64,000 nt of DNA, taken from contig NZ_WBYM01000001.1 of assembly GCF_013283365.1 (NCBI RefSeq), positions 186,001-250,000 on the forward strand. The letters are read 5' to 3'. Below, piece by piece: positions 36,633 to 46,084 of this stretch. The DNA is from Marinobacterium sp. xm-d-530. Its GTDB lineage: Bacteria > Pseudomonadota > Gammaproteobacteria > Pseudomonadales > Balneatricaceae. Position 1 is the stretch's first letter. Each line of letters starts with the position of its first letter. The notes below the pieces were generated by a model. That model did not search any database. It saw only the letters and a list, made by a program, of their open reading frames with translations, and was not told the DNA's origin. The translations under genes were made by a program, and so were the position numbers.

Positions 36633-36988
36633 TGGACACTATTTTTATAAAAAATCTTAGATTCGAAGCAATCATTGGCATCTATCCGCATGAGCGGACA
36701 GAACTTCAGCCTATGGTGATCAATTTAGAGATGGCCAACGACATTCGTGACGCGGCCAAGAACAACGATCTAGAAGCCTCTATCAATTACGCCGCCGTCA
36801 GTGAAGCGGTTATTCAGTTCTGCCAAGAGGCCAAAGCGGAGCTGCTAGAGACGCTCGCTGAAAACCTATCAGAGTTCTTAATGACTCAATTCAATATTCC
36901 TGGACTGCGTCTTGAGATTGGCAAACCGATCGCCGTAGCTGAAGCGGAACTGGTCGGCGTTCGAATTGCTCGTGGAGTAAGTTTCTAG
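36632..36988 (+). CDS. folB: dihydroneopterin aldolase
   Basis: FolB converts 7,8-dihydroneopterin to 6-hydroxymethyl-dihydropterin in folate synthesis. The 118-residue protein has the typical start [27 protein letters not shown], with the conserved Glu in the substrate pocket (INYAAVSEAV region), and ends in VGVRIARGVSF. It overlaps tsaD and the following FolK-like gene by one base each, so the three are translationally coupled. Confidence 0.94.
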   Translation: MDTIFIKNLRFEAIIGIYPHERTELQPMVINLEMANDIRDAAKNNDLEASINYAAVSEAVIQFCQEAKAELLETLAENLSEFLMTQFNIPGLRLEIGKPIAVAEAELVGVRIARGVSF

Positions 36989-37467
36989 TGCACCACATTC
37001 TGCTCGGCGTCGGCAGCAACCATCATGCCGAATCCAACATTCGTGCCGGCCTAGAGCAGCTCACTCACTTCTGCAGCAGCATCGAACACTCACCCTGCTA
37101 TCGCAGCTCTGCCATCGACCCATCCCAACCCGACTACCTCAACCTAGTCACTAAAGCCGAAACCGAGCTAGACCAGGCGTCGTTGATTGATGCACTGAAG
37201 TCGATCGAGATTCAACAGGGACGAATGAGTGGTCGCTACTGCGCTCTCGACATTGACCTGCTCTGCTTTGATCAAGAGATCGTCGAATCTGAACAGTTCA
37301 ATCTGCCACATAAGGACCTGGAAAACTACGCACACGTGTTACTGCCAGCCGCCGATCTATGCCCAAACCAGCAACACCCAACGCTTGGTTATACCTTTAT
37401 TGAATTATGGAATAAAAAAAGGGATCAGTTGCTTGAAAATCAATCCCTTTACCCGCACTCTTTATAG
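36988..37467 (+). CDS. divergent FolK-like pyrophosphokinase
   Basis: A 159-residue homologue of 6-hydroxymethyl-dihydropterin pyrophosphokinase, starting at a GTG that overlaps the folB stop. The N-terminal HHILLGVGSN, QPDYLNLV, IEIQQGR and Mg-binding LDIDLL motifs are present, as is LPHKDL with the conserved His. The segment before LDID is about four residues shorter than in E. coli FolK. The PRTLD and NRG arginines are replaced (YCALD, ENYAH). It may be a second FolK with reduced or altered activity. Canonical folK usually lies near panC and is not in the window. Confidence 0.75.
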   Translation: MHHILLGVGSNHHAESNIRAGLEQLTHFCSSIEHSPCYRSSAIDPSQPDYLNLVTKAETELDQASLIDALKSIEIQQGRMSGRYCALDIDLLCFDQEIVESEQFNLPHKDLENYAHVLLPAADLCPNQQHPTLGYTFIELWNKKRDQLLENQSLYPHSL

Positions 37468-37510
37468 AACAGAAACAAGATAAAACCTTACATTTCAGAG
37501 GTCTACTTCG

Positions 37511-40303
37511 GTGCTAAACCTGTTCTGGATCCCCCTACTGACACTCATTGGGGTGTTCGTTTCTCTTTCTGCTAACAGAGTGTCGAGAACGGCTTGCGCG
37601 TATGCGACGGCCGCACTGCCCGCGGCGGCTTTGGCTATCGTTATCTCATACGCACCCTCGGTACTCGATGGTGAGCATTTTGTTGAGCAATTCGAATGGA
37701 TTCCAGCAGTCGGATTAGAACTCGCGTTCCGACTCGATGGGTTTGCACTGCTGTTTGCCCTGTTGATCTTAGGCATCGGTCTTCTCGTTATACTCTATGC
37801 CCGCTACTACTTATCTGAGCAGGACAACATGCCGCGCTTCTATGCGATGTTAATCCTATTCATGACCGCCATGTTGGGTATTGTGCTGTCAGAGAACCTG
37901 ATTCAACTCTGGCTATTTTGGGAACTGACCAGCATCAGCTCCTTCTTGTTGATCAGCTTCTGGAATCACAAGAGCGAAGCGCGCAAAGGTGCTCGCATGG
38001 CACTGACCATTACTGGAATGGGTGGTTTGGCGTTGTTTGCAGGCATTTTGCTGATCGGCCAGGTGGTCGGCAGCTTCAACCTGACGGATGTATTGGCTCA
38101 AGGGGATCTAATCCGCGGCTCTGAGCTCTACCCCTATATTCTAGTCCTAGTGCTTCTGGGTGCTTTTACTAAGTCGGCACAGTTCCCATTCCACTTCTGG
38201 CTTCCCCACGCCATGGCGGCGCCAACGCCGGTCTCTGCTTATCTTCACTCAGCAACCATGGTGAAAGCGGGCATCTTTTTGATGGCTCGACTCTACCCGG
38301 CGCTTGCGGGTACCGACATGTGGTTCTTGATCGTCACCTTGACCGGTCTTGCCACCTTGCTGGTCGGCGCATACATGGCGCTGTTTAAGCACGACCTTAA
38401 AGGGCTTCTGGCTTACTCCACTATCAGTCACTTAGGTCTAATCACGCTACTGCTCGGTTTAAACTCGAAGCTTGCGGCGGTCGCTGCCACCTTCCACATC
38501 ATTAACCACGCGACCTTTAAGGCTTCACTGTTCATGGCCGCAGGCATCATCGATCATGAGACGGGTTCACGGGATATGCGCAAGCTGAACGGCTTGTGGC
38601 GATACATGCCTCACACAGCAATGCTAGCGATGGTCGCGGCACTGGCCATGGCAGGGGTTCCGCTACTGAACGGTTTCCTATCGAAAGAGATGTTCTTTGC
38701 AGAGACCCTTCAGCAGGGGTCACTCGGTGCGCTCTCATGGATTCTGCCTGTTCTAGCGACTGTTGCCGGTATCTTTTCGGTTGCCTACTCGTTGCGCTTC
38801 ATTCATGACGTCTTCTTTAACGGTGAACCGATCAATCTTCCTAAGACACCGCATGAGCCTCCACGCTACATGAAGATTCCTGTCGAGATACTGGTCGCAC
38901 TCTGTTTTGTCGTGGGTATTGCCCCTGGTCTGGTAGTTGCAGAGATTCTGCACAGCGCTGCAACCTCTCTGCTACAAGGCGAGACGCCCTACTACAGCTT
39001 GGCCATATGGCACGGATTTAACTTCCCACTGCTGATGAGTTTCATTGCACTGTTGGGTGGCATTGTCGTCTACGCGACCCGTAAGCAGTTGTTTGAGTTT
39101 CAGGCGCAATTCCCTGAACGAGACGCTAAAGCGATCTTTGATCAAAACATCAAGCGCATTGTGGATGCTGCCACACGAATTTACGGCACACTTGAGAACG
39201 GATCGCTGCAGCGCTATACCATGCTGTTCATCTTGAGTGTTGCGCTCTTTACGACGGTTCCAATGACGAAGCTGATCAATTTAGAGGGTGCTCGCCCACT
39301 GCTGCCGGTCGATGGCATTAGCATCGTCGCTACCATTATTTTGGTCGTCTCCACACTGGTGACGCTGATCTGGCACCGCAAACGAATGATCGCACTGATT
39401 GCCGTCTCGGTCGTCGGCTTAATCGTCTCTCTAATCTTTGCCCGTTTCTCAGCACCTGACTTAGCACTGACTCAACTCTCAGTTGAGGTGGTCACGGTCA
39501 TACTGCTGATGCTCGCACTCTTCTTCTTACCACAGGTCACTGCAAAAGCGGCTAGCCCCTCATCGGTGGTACGTGACCTTGGTTTGGCAACTCTGATTGG
39601 TGGCGTGATGGCAACCATTAGTTACGCCATGATGACCCATCCGCAAACCTCGATCGCCGACTTCTTTATCGCCAACTCAAAAACAGGTGGCGGTGGTACC
39701 AATGTGGTCAACGTGATTCTGGTCGACTTCAGGGGCTTTGATACCTTTGGCGAGATCACCGTACTGGGTATTGCCGGTTTAGGTATCTACAAACTGATCG
39801 CACGTATGAAACTCTTCATGCCATCAGCTGATCTTAACGGCATACCATGGAGCAACGATCACCACCCGATGATGCTTGCGACCGTCTCAAGAGCACTGCT
39901 TCCACTAGCTCTCTTGGTGTCGGCTTACATCTTCTTACGTGGTCACAACCTACCCGGCGGTGGCTTTATTGCCGGTCTAGTGACTGCCGTGGCTCTGATC
40001 CTGCAGTACATCGCTAACGGTGTCGATTTCATGCGCGAACGCTCGAAACTGAACTACCAGTGGCTGATCTCTGTCGGTTTGATCATCGCAGGCGCGACGG
40101 GAATGGGCAGCTGGCTATTTGGCTACCCCTTCTTGAGTTCTTGGTTTGATTACTTCTACCTGCCAGGTATCGGTAAGTTCGAGTTGGCCAGTGCCATGTT
40201 GTTTGATCTAGGGGTCTACCTAACCGTCATTGGATCCACCCTACTTATACTCGGGAACCTTGGTGCACTGACGACTCATGCACGTCCAGAGGAGTCTAAA
40301 TAA
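37511..40303 (+). CDS. mrpA: Na+/H+ antiporter subunit MrpA fused to MrpB
   Basis: A 930-residue membrane protein. An NADH-quinone-oxidoreductase NuoL-like part (about 1-600) has [37 protein letters not shown] and [32 protein letters not shown]-terminal DUF4040/MnhB part (about 610-925) has [27 protein letters not shown] and [24 protein letters not shown]. The A/B fusion marks a group 2 mrp operon. The complex exchanges cytoplasmic Na+ for H+, needed for salt and alkali tolerance. It heads the six-gene run to 43303. Confidence 0.93.
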   Translation: MLNLFWIPLLTLIGVFVSLSANRVSRTACAYATAALPAAALAIVISYAPSVLDGEHFVEQFEWIPAVGLELAFRLDGFALLFALLILGIGLLVILYARYYLSEQDNMPRFYAMLILFMTAMLGIVLSENLIQLWLFWELTSISSFLLISFWNHKSEARKGARMALTITGMGGLALFAGILLIGQVVGSFNLTDVLAQGDLIRGSELYPYILVLVLLGAFTKSAQFPFHFWLPHAMAAPTPVSAYLHSATMVKAGIFLMARLYPALAGTDMWFLIVTLTGLATLLVGAYMALFKHDLKGLLAYSTISHLGLITLLLGLNSKLAAVAATFHIINHATFKASLFMAAGIIDHETGSRDMRKLNGLWRYMPHTAMLAMVAALAMAGVPLLNGFLSKEMFFAETLQQGSLGALSWILPVLATVAGIFSVAYSLRFIHDVFFNGEPINLPKTPHEPPRYMKIPVEILVALCFVVGIAPGLVVAEILHSAATSLLQGETPYYSLAIWHGFNFPLLMSFIALLGGIVVYATRKQLFEFQAQFPERDAKAIFDQNIKRIVDAATRIYGTLENGSLQRYTMLFILSVALFTTVPMTKLINLEGARPLLPVDGISIVATIILVVSTLVTLIWHRKRMIALIAVSVVGLIVSLIFARFSAPDLALTQLSVEVVTVILLMLALFFLPQVTAKAASPSSVVRDLGLATLIGGVMATISYAMMTHPQTSIADFFIANSKTGGGGTNVVNVILVDFRGFDTFGEITVLGIAGLGIYKLIARMKLFMPSADLNGIPWSNDHHPMMLATVSRALLPLALLVSAYIFLRGHNLPGGGFIAGLVTAVALILQYIANGVDFMRERSKLNYQWLISVGLIIAGATGMGSWLFGYPFLSSWFDYFYLPGIGKFELASAMLFDLGVYLTVIGSTLLILGNLGALTTHARPEESK

Positions 40304-40647
40304 TGGAGTTACTGATCAGTTTAATTATTGGCCTACTCACCGCTGTGGGGGTGTTTCTGGTACTTCGTGGTCGTACTTTCCCAGTGGTACTTGGCTTAAC
40401 AGTGCTCTCTTACGCTGTGAACCTGTTTATCTTTTCCGCCGGTCGACTCGTCATTGATGGTGCCGCGGTATTGAAATCTGGCCTAGCAACACCGGACCCT
40501 GTTCCGCAGGCGCTGGTACTGACTGCCATTGTTATCGGTTTTGCAATGACCGCCTTCGCGGTCATCCTGGCTATTCGTGCCCGTGCCGATCTCGGTAACG
40601 ACCATGTCGATGGCCGACTACCAGAACAGAGCGGAGAGCAGAAATGA
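40303..40647 (+). CDS. mrpC: Na+/H+ antiporter subunit MrpC
   Basis: A 114-residue NuoK-like membrane protein with three helices (about 3-24, 28-48 and 72-94). It shows [32 protein letters not shown] and DPVPQALVLTAIVIGFAMTAFAVIL, typical of MnhC. Its ATG overlaps the mrpA stop by one base. Confidence 0.94.
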   Translation: MELLISLIIGLLTAVGVFLVLRGRTFPVVLGLTVLSYAVNLFIFSAGRLVIDGAAVLKSGLATPDPVPQALVLTAIVIGFAMTAFAVILAIRARADLGNDHVDGRLPEQSGEQK

Positions 40648-42155
40648 ACCACCTAATCACTCTGCCCATCATCCTGCCGCTTCTGTTAGCCACGCTGCAG
40701 TTACTGCCTGTTTTTGAAAAAAGTATCGAGCGCCAGCGTGTCATCAGCCTGGTAGGGTCGCTTACTCTGGTGATCGTCTCAGTCGCTCTGCTCATGTCAG
40801 CATCAGCAGGTAATGTAACGCTTTATGCACTGGGTAACTGGGATGCGCCGTTCGGCATCCAGCTAGTTGGCGATCGCCTATCGAGCCTGATGGTTCTGCT
40901 GACCTCACTCCTACTGCTATCGGCCAATCTCTATGCCAGCGCAGGGGACGATAACCAAGGGCGCTACTTCTACCCGTTGATGATGTTCCAAGCGATGGGG
41001 ATCAACGGTGCTTTCCTAACAGGGGATATATTCAACCTATTCGTCTTTTTTGAGATCCTGCTGATCGCCTCTTACTCTCTACTGATTCACGGCGGCGGAA
41101 AACACAAAACCAGCGCAGCTGTGCACTATGTATTCCTGAACCTTGTCGGCTCTGCAATTTTCCTATTTGCGTTAGGTATTATTTACGGCACGCTAGGCAC
41201 CCTTAACATGGCCGATATGGCGCTGCGAGTACGTGAGCTTAATGAGTCTGAGATTCAACTGACTAAGATTGGCGGCATGATGCTGCTCTCGGTGTTCGCT
41301 CTGAAAGCGGCGCTACTACCTCTACAATTTTGGCTACCAAGAACCTACGCATCGGCCCCAGGTCCCGTCGTGGCCCTCTTTGCCATCATGACCAAAGTGG
41401 GCATCTACTCGATTATTCGCGTTCAAAATCTGATCTTTGGTGACAGCGCTGGTGCTCTAACCGACCTAGGACAGGATTGGATCTGGGTATTGGCGCTCGG
41501 CACACTGGTGATGGCCACTCTAGGGGTTATTTCGGCACCGAGCGTGAAACGTCTGGCCGCTCACCTAGTCATTTTGTCTGTCGGCACGCTGCTGGTGGCC
41601 GTCGGTTTTGGCAGTGCAAACTCTCTATCAGCAGCACTTTACTACGCCGTTCACTCTACGTTAGCAGGCGCTGCTTTCTTCTTAATCGGGGACATTATTG
41701 CTGAGCAACGTGAACGCTCGTTTGACCGAATCGTGGCCGGTCGCTCTTTAGCGCAGCCAATGAGCATTGGGATACTCTTTTTTATTGCGGCTCTAACACT
41801 GATCGGTATGCCACCACTGTCGGGCTTTATTGGTAAGTTTTTGATTATGAAGTCGATCGACAGCAGCTCGGCACTGGTCTGGGCTTGGCCGCTGTTATTG
41901 ATCGGTAGTTTAGCAGCACTGGTCGCCTTTTCACGCGCCGGATCGACACTGTTTTGGCGCTCCAACGGTAAACCGGATAGCAGCAAGGCCTCAGCAACAC
42001 GTAAATTTATTGCGGTCGGCATATTGCTGAGCGCTGCACCGTTAATGAGCCTTTTTGCTGGTCCAATCACCCAGTACACAGACGCGACTGTTGAGCAGTT
42101 ACAGGCGTTTGAGCATGACCCGACACAGATAATGGCTAAAGGAGTACAACAATGA
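40644..42155 (+). CDS. mrpD: Na+/H+ antiporter subunit MrpD
   Basis: A 503-residue NuoM/N-like subunit with about fourteen helices. GINGAFLTGDIFNLFVFFEILLIASYSLLIHGGG carries the conserved membrane Glu of the proton pathway. LKAALLPLQFWLPRTYASAPGPVVALFAIMTKVGIYSI contains the conserved Lys residues. It overlaps mrpC by four bases and mrpE by four bases. Confidence 0.95.
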   Translation: MNHLITLPIILPLLLATLQLLPVFEKSIERQRVISLVGSLTLVIVSVALLMSASAGNVTLYALGNWDAPFGIQLVGDRLSSLMVLLTSLLLLSANLYASAGDDNQGRYFYPLMMFQAMGINGAFLTGDIFNLFVFFEILLIASYSLLIHGGGKHKTSAAVHYVFLNLVGSAIFLFALGIIYGTLGTLNMADMALRVRELNESEIQLTKIGGMMLLSVFALKAALLPLQFWLPRTYASAPGPVVALFAIMTKVGIYSIIRVQNLIFGDSAGALTDLGQDWIWVLALGTLVMATLGVISAPSVKRLAAHLVILSVGTLLVAVGFGSANSLSAALYYAVHSTLAGAAFFLIGDIIAEQRERSFDRIVAGRSLAQPMSIGILFFIAALTLIGMPPLSGFIGKFLIMKSIDSSSALVWAWPLLLIGSLAALVAFSRAGSTLFWRSNGKPDSSKASATRKFIAVGILLSAAPLMSLFAGPITQYTDATVEQLQAFEHDPTQIMAKGVQQ

Positions 42156-42649
42156 GTTTCGTACGATCTTGGCTACCACGCCCATTCTTATCACTGGTTC
42201 TGTTAATTGTCTGGTTGCTGATGAACAACAGTTTCTCGCTCGGGCAAATAGTGCTGGGGTTGATCCTAGCCTTGGGAATCCCGCTACTGACAGAACCTCT
42301 ACAGACTCAACAGATGGCGGTTAAGAGACCGCTAAAACTGATCAGATACATTCTGGTATTACTGTGGGATATCGTGGTCGCCAATCTTGCGGTAGCCAAA
42401 CTGATTCTAGGACCAACCAAAGCGCTGCAACCTGGCTTTATCGCCTACCCGCTTAACCTGACGGGGGATCTACCGATTACCCTGCTTGCCTCAACCATAT
42501 CACTGACTCCTGGAACCTTGAGTGCCGAAGTGAGCAAGGATCGAGAGTGGCTTTACATACACGCCCTTGATCTTCCCGACGAGCAAGCGTTGATTGATGA
42601 GATTAAACAGCGTTACGAGACCCCGCTGAAGGAGATATTCCAATGTTAG
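42152..42649 (+). CDS. mrpE: Na+/H+ antiporter subunit MrpE
   Basis: A 165-residue protein with N-terminal hydrophobic helices (about 11-50 and 60-80) and a cytoplasmic domain. The signature SLTPGTLSAEVSKDREWLYIHALD is typical of MnhE. It overlaps mrpD by four bases and mrpF by seven. Confidence 0.94.
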   Translation: MSFVRSWLPRPFLSLVLLIVWLLMNNSFSLGQIVLGLILALGIPLLTEPLQTQQMAVKRPLKLIRYILVLLWDIVVANLAVAKLILGPTKALQPGFIAYPLNLTGDLPITLLASTISLTPGTLSAEVSKDREWLYIHALDLPDEQALIDEIKQRYETPLKEIFQC

Positions 42650-42912
42650 AGATCAGCCTTAAAATCGTTCTCGTCATGATCAGCATCGCTCTTATCATGA
42701 ACACTTACAGTTTAGTCAGAGGCCCCTCGTTGCCCGAGCGCATTCTGAGCTTGGATACGCTCTACATTAACAGTATTGGTTTGATTCTGATCTATGGCAT
42801 TGTGCAAGCCAGCTCAATCAACTTTGAAGCCGCACTGTTAATCGCCATGCTCGGCTTTGTCAGCACGGCCGCGCTCTGCAAATACCTTCTGCGCGGCGAT
42901 ATCATTGAGTAA
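42643..42912 (+). CDS. mrpF: Na+/H+ antiporter subunit MrpF
   Basis: An 89-residue protein with three helices and the MnhF pattern RGPSLPERILSLDTLYINSIGLILIYGI, which carries the conserved Asp. It overlaps mrpE and precedes mrpG by 19 bases. Confidence 0.93.
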   Translation: MLEISLKIVLVMISIALIMNTYSLVRGPSLPERILSLDTLYINSIGLILIYGIVQASSINFEAALLIAMLGFVSTAALCKYLLRGDIIE

Positions 42913-42931
42913 GGGATAGGACAGAACAACT

Positions 42932-43303
42932 ATGAATTTTGCGATTGAATTGATCCTATCTCTGCTACTGCTGCTAGGCGGATCATTAATTCTGATTGGT
43001 TCACTGGGTCTGATTCGTCTTCCTGACGTTTACACCCGTTTGCACGCACCTACAAAAGCGACCACCCTCGGTATGGGTGCGATCTTGATTGCATCAATGC
43101 TATTCACTCTGTTTGATCAGGGTTCATTAAGTGTGCAGCAACTTTTGATCACGCTGTTCCTGTTCATCAGCGCCCCTTTAACTGGGCACCTGTTAGCCAA
43201 AACAGCCATGCATCAGCGCTTAAAACAGATCGACAAGACCAAAAACGCGGAACTGATTGAAGTAGCTCGGGATCGAGAAGCTCCCAATCACTCTTCGGAT
43301 TGA
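42932..43303 (+). CDS. mrpG: Na+/H+ antiporter subunit MrpG
   Basis: A 123-residue MnhG protein with three helices and the family motif LGLIRLPDVYTRLHAPTKATTLG (about 25-47), followed by LFLFISAPLTGHLLAKTAM. Last gene of the operon. Its last 16 bases overlap the 3' end of the convergent O-ligase gene, so there is no space for a terminator between them. Confidence 0.94.
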   Translation: MNFAIELILSLLLLLGGSLILIGSLGLIRLPDVYTRLHAPTKATTLGMGAILIASMLFTLFDQGSLSVQQLLITLFLFISAPLTGHLLAKTAMHQRLKQIDKTKNAELIEVARDREAPNHSSD

Positions 43304-45066
43304 GGCAAGGCTAGGCTCGACGTCACCAACGGCTCACCGGCCTCTAATCGACGGTGAGTATCTTCGATGGATCGATCCTTAGGGTAGATCGCTTTCGCTT
43401 GAGCAATCAGCGCTAGAGCACCCTCCTCATCCCCGATATTTTGACGAGCAATCGCCACATCTCTATAGAGTTGAATATCCTGTATCTGTTCAAGATAGGC
43501 TTCGCCCCACTCAATAAAGCCCAATACAGCATTCTGATCTTGATGCTCTATCGCACCATAGAGTGAAGAGCGCATTACAAAGTACTCACCCAACTCTTTA
43601 AAGTAGACATTGTTGAGCGCGAACCTCAAATGGGTGGGCTCAGTGCCGCGATGTTTGTAGTACTGCATGATTCCGGTCTGCGACAACAGCGAGTGAACCA
43701 AAAAGAGCACCATAATCGGCACAATGAATAGTGGACTACCTTTCAAAAGAGCGGTCGCACCCAGCGAGAGTTTGACCGGTTTGATAAGAGTGCGGTGCGA
43801 GAAGAGCACGGCTAACAGCAGTGTCAGTAGAATCCAGTGGTATGTTGAAATATAAAAAGGTAACTCTGTCTGGGTATGCAGAGCGATGGGTAATAGCAGT
43901 GCGGCAAGCGCCAACCCCTCTCCCCACCCTAAACGGATCAACTGCAACACAACCCCTAAGACCGCGATACCAATGGCCAGCAGTGCGACCAAGCCGCCCT
44001 CGTCCATCCAAAACAGCAGTTCATTGTGAGGATGGGAGAATCGAGGACTTCCATCGACTGCTGAAGCGTCCGTTGTCTGATAGTAGGTGACACGCTCTTT
44101 TTGGAATTCAGACTGGAAGCTACCGATGCCGTGACCAAACAGCGGAGAGCGTTCAAACACATCCAAAGCAATACGATAGATATGAGGACGAGCGTCCTTA
44201 CCCTCTTCAGCCAGTTTTTCGATCTTGTTGTAGGCCTGCAGCGCCCCATCATTGGCTTGATAACCGGCAATAGCTCCGGTTCCCAGTGTGAATGCCAACG
44301 CAATCGCCAATAGCGGCTGACTGATCAACGCTTTAATACGCCCTGCGCAGATCAACAACAGCGCTAGCACAGCACCGATCAAACCGACCCTAGAACCGGA
44401 TGCAGTGACCTCTAGTGATGCTAGAAACAGCGTTAGAAAGAGCGCTGATTTTTGCGGCCAGCGCTGTTCATTGAAGGTTTTCGTAGTCGCTAACCAGAGT
44501 GCCAACGCCACCGCTGTTGCCATCAATGAGGCTTGTAAATTGGGTTGCTGGAACATCCCCAGCAGCCGATTGCCCGATGAGATAGGCACCCAACCTCTAA
44601 ACAGTGGGTGTGAAATCATCTGTACCAGGCCGACCAGAGCATGAATCAACATCGACGCCAATAACAGATAGAGCAACTGATTCATCTGTTGCTCACTGAG
44701 TCGATACTGCAACACGGATAACCAGAGCGCGATACCACCAAACACCACACCGAGTCGAATCAGCCACTCGCCGGGGCGATCCATACCTGAGACAAACCCC
44801 GTCAGGTAGAGCCCTATCGGCATTGCTAAAATTAACCAAAGGTAGTTTGGACGCACCCATTCACCAGACTCTATAATCTTAAAAATGGCGCCCGCAATGA
44901 TAAAGAGCACCGGCAACCAGACCACCGCATTAAACGGTAGATTCAACCCTTCACCCCCTAAATTGTCCTGGTAATAGAAGGGCGCAACCAGAAACAGCAG
45001 GCTCAAAAGAATCGTTAAAACTTTAGATGCACGACTCTCATCTGAATCTTGGCCCAATAGTTGCAT
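43288..45066 (-). CDS. PglL/Wzy-type O-oligosaccharyltransferase or O-antigen ligase
   Basis: A polytopic membrane protein of about 592 residues with some twelve helices (about 15-440), a Wzy_C-type periplasmic loop (about 285-360) and a TPR-like soluble tail (about 470-575). The loop contains FERSPLFGHGIGSFQSEF and FSHPHNELLFWMDEGG with the conserved His; FQQPNLQASLMA also fits the family. Such enzymes move lipid-linked glycans onto proteins such as pilins (PglL/TfpO) or onto lipid A core (WaaL). The long tail favours the PglL side. The ATG at 45066 has GGAG at good spacing. It is divergent from galU. Confidence 0.8.
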   Translation of the reverse strand: MQLLGQDSDESRASKVLTILLSLLFLVAPFYYQDNLGGEGLNLPFNAVVWLPVLFIIAGAIFKIIESGEWVRPNYLWLILAMPIGLYLTGFVSGMDRPGEWLIRLGVVFGGIALWLSVLQYRLSEQQMNQLLYLLLASMLIHALVGLVQMISHPLFRGWVPISSGNRLLGMFQQPNLQASLMATAVALALWLATTKTFNEQRWPQKSALFLTLFLASLEVTASGSRVGLIGAVLALLLICAGRIKALISQPLLAIALAFTLGTGAIAGYQANDGALQAYNKIEKLAEEGKDARPHIYRIALDVFERSPLFGHGIGSFQSEFQKERVTYYQTTDASAVDGSPRFSHPHNELLFWMDEGGLVALLAIGIAVLGVVLQLIRLGWGEGLALAALLLPIALHTQTELPFYISTYHWILLTLLLAVLFSHRTLIKPVKLSLGATALLKGSPLFIVPIMVLFLVHSLLSQTGIMQYYKHRGTEPTHLRFALNNVYFKELGEYFVMRSSLYGAIEHQDQNAVLGFIEWGEAYLEQIQDIQLYRDVAIARQNIGDEEGALALIAQAKAIYPKDRSIEDTHRRLEAGEPLVTSSLALPQSEE

Positions 45067-45196
45067 GTGATCTCCGTAAGTTTGGGTAAATAGCTGATGA
45101 CTATTAAGTAATAGCACATGTAAGAAAATTGTCGTGCTTTTATGCTTATAATGACAGTTATACCTATAAAGTAGATTTATTGATTAAGGAAATTCA

Positions 45197-46075
45197 ATGC
45201 TCTCTAAAGTGATCATCCCCGTTGCCGGCCTCGGTACTCGAGTTCTTCCAGCCTCTAAAGCCATTCCGAAAGAGATGCTGCCCGTCGTCGATAAACCAGT
45301 TATCCAACACGTCGTGGAAGAGGCCGCACGCGCAGGATTTCGCCAGATTGTTTTGGTGACACGCTCGGGCAAAGAGTCGATCGAGAACCATTTCGATGCC
45401 AACTACGAGCTAGAGCAGATGCTTGCGCTTAAGAATAAGACTGCTCTTTTGAATGCGGTAGAGAACTCACTACCAAAGGGCATCGAGGTCATCTCTGTGC
45501 GCCAACCTAGTGCAAAAGGCTTGGGGCATGCCGTGTTGTGTGCTGCCCACGTGATTGGTTCAGAGGACTTTGCCGTCATGCTGCCCGATATGGTGATTGA
45601 CGATGAAGGTCTTGCCAGTGACTTCTCTGAGATGGTGAAACGCTATCAGAAGAACGGTTCAGGCCAGATCATGGTAGAGGGCGTGCCACAGGAACATGTT
45701 GATCGTTACGGTATCGTTGATTGCGGCGGCCAACAGTTGACCGCCGGCACAGGCACCCCAATTCATGGCATGGTTGAGAAACCACCCGTCGATCAAGCGC
45801 CATCAAACCAAGCGATTGTCGGTCGTTACATTCTGCCTAACCGTGTGATGGAGCTGTTGAAGACGACACAACCCGGTGCCGGCGGCGAAATCCAACTAAC
45901 CGATGCGATGCTAGAGCTACTATCAGAGTCAACAATGGAGGCCTACAGCATGCGTGGTACCGTCTATGACTGTGGTAACAAAGCGGGTCTTCTACAAGCT
46001 AACCTTGCATTCGGTTTGAAGCACCCTGAAACCGCTGATGCGATGCGTGACTTCCTAGCTAAGAAGCAACTCTAA
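45197..46075 (+). CDS. galU: UTP-glucose-1-phosphate uridylyltransferase
   Basis: Makes UDP-glucose for surface polysaccharides. The 292-residue protein has the nucleotidyltransferase motif VAGLGTRVLPASKAIPKEMLPVVDKP (about 8-33), AKGLGHAVLCA, and VEKP with the active-site Lys. First gene of galU-pgi-UGDH-like; pgi follows after nine bases. Confidence 0.96.
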   Translation: MLSKVIIPVAGLGTRVLPASKAIPKEMLPVVDKPVIQHVVEEAARAGFRQIVLVTRSGKESIENHFDANYELEQMLALKNKTALLNAVENSLPKGIEVISVRQPSAKGLGHAVLCAAHVIGSEDFAVMLPDMVIDDEGLASDFSEMVKRYQKNGSGQIMVEGVPQEHVDRYGIVDCGGQQLTAGTGTPIHGMVEKPPVDQAPSNQAIVGRYILPNRVMELLKTTQPGAGGEIQLTDAMLELLSESTMEAYSMRGTVYDCGNKAGLLQANLAFGLKHPETADAMRDFLAKKQL

Positions 46076-46084
46076 GAGGTCGAT

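Noticed and set aside
37418-37450. AAAGGGAT/ATCCCTTT stem near the end of the FolK-like gene as a terminator
   Set aside because: It lies inside the coding sequence and no T-run follows beyond three Ts; it may slow RNA polymerase but is not supported as a terminator.
45121-45196. Sigma-70 promoter before galU based on TATAAT at 45147
   Set aside because: The best upstream TTGTCG is only 12 bases away, and no acceptable -35 box is seen at 16-18 bases.
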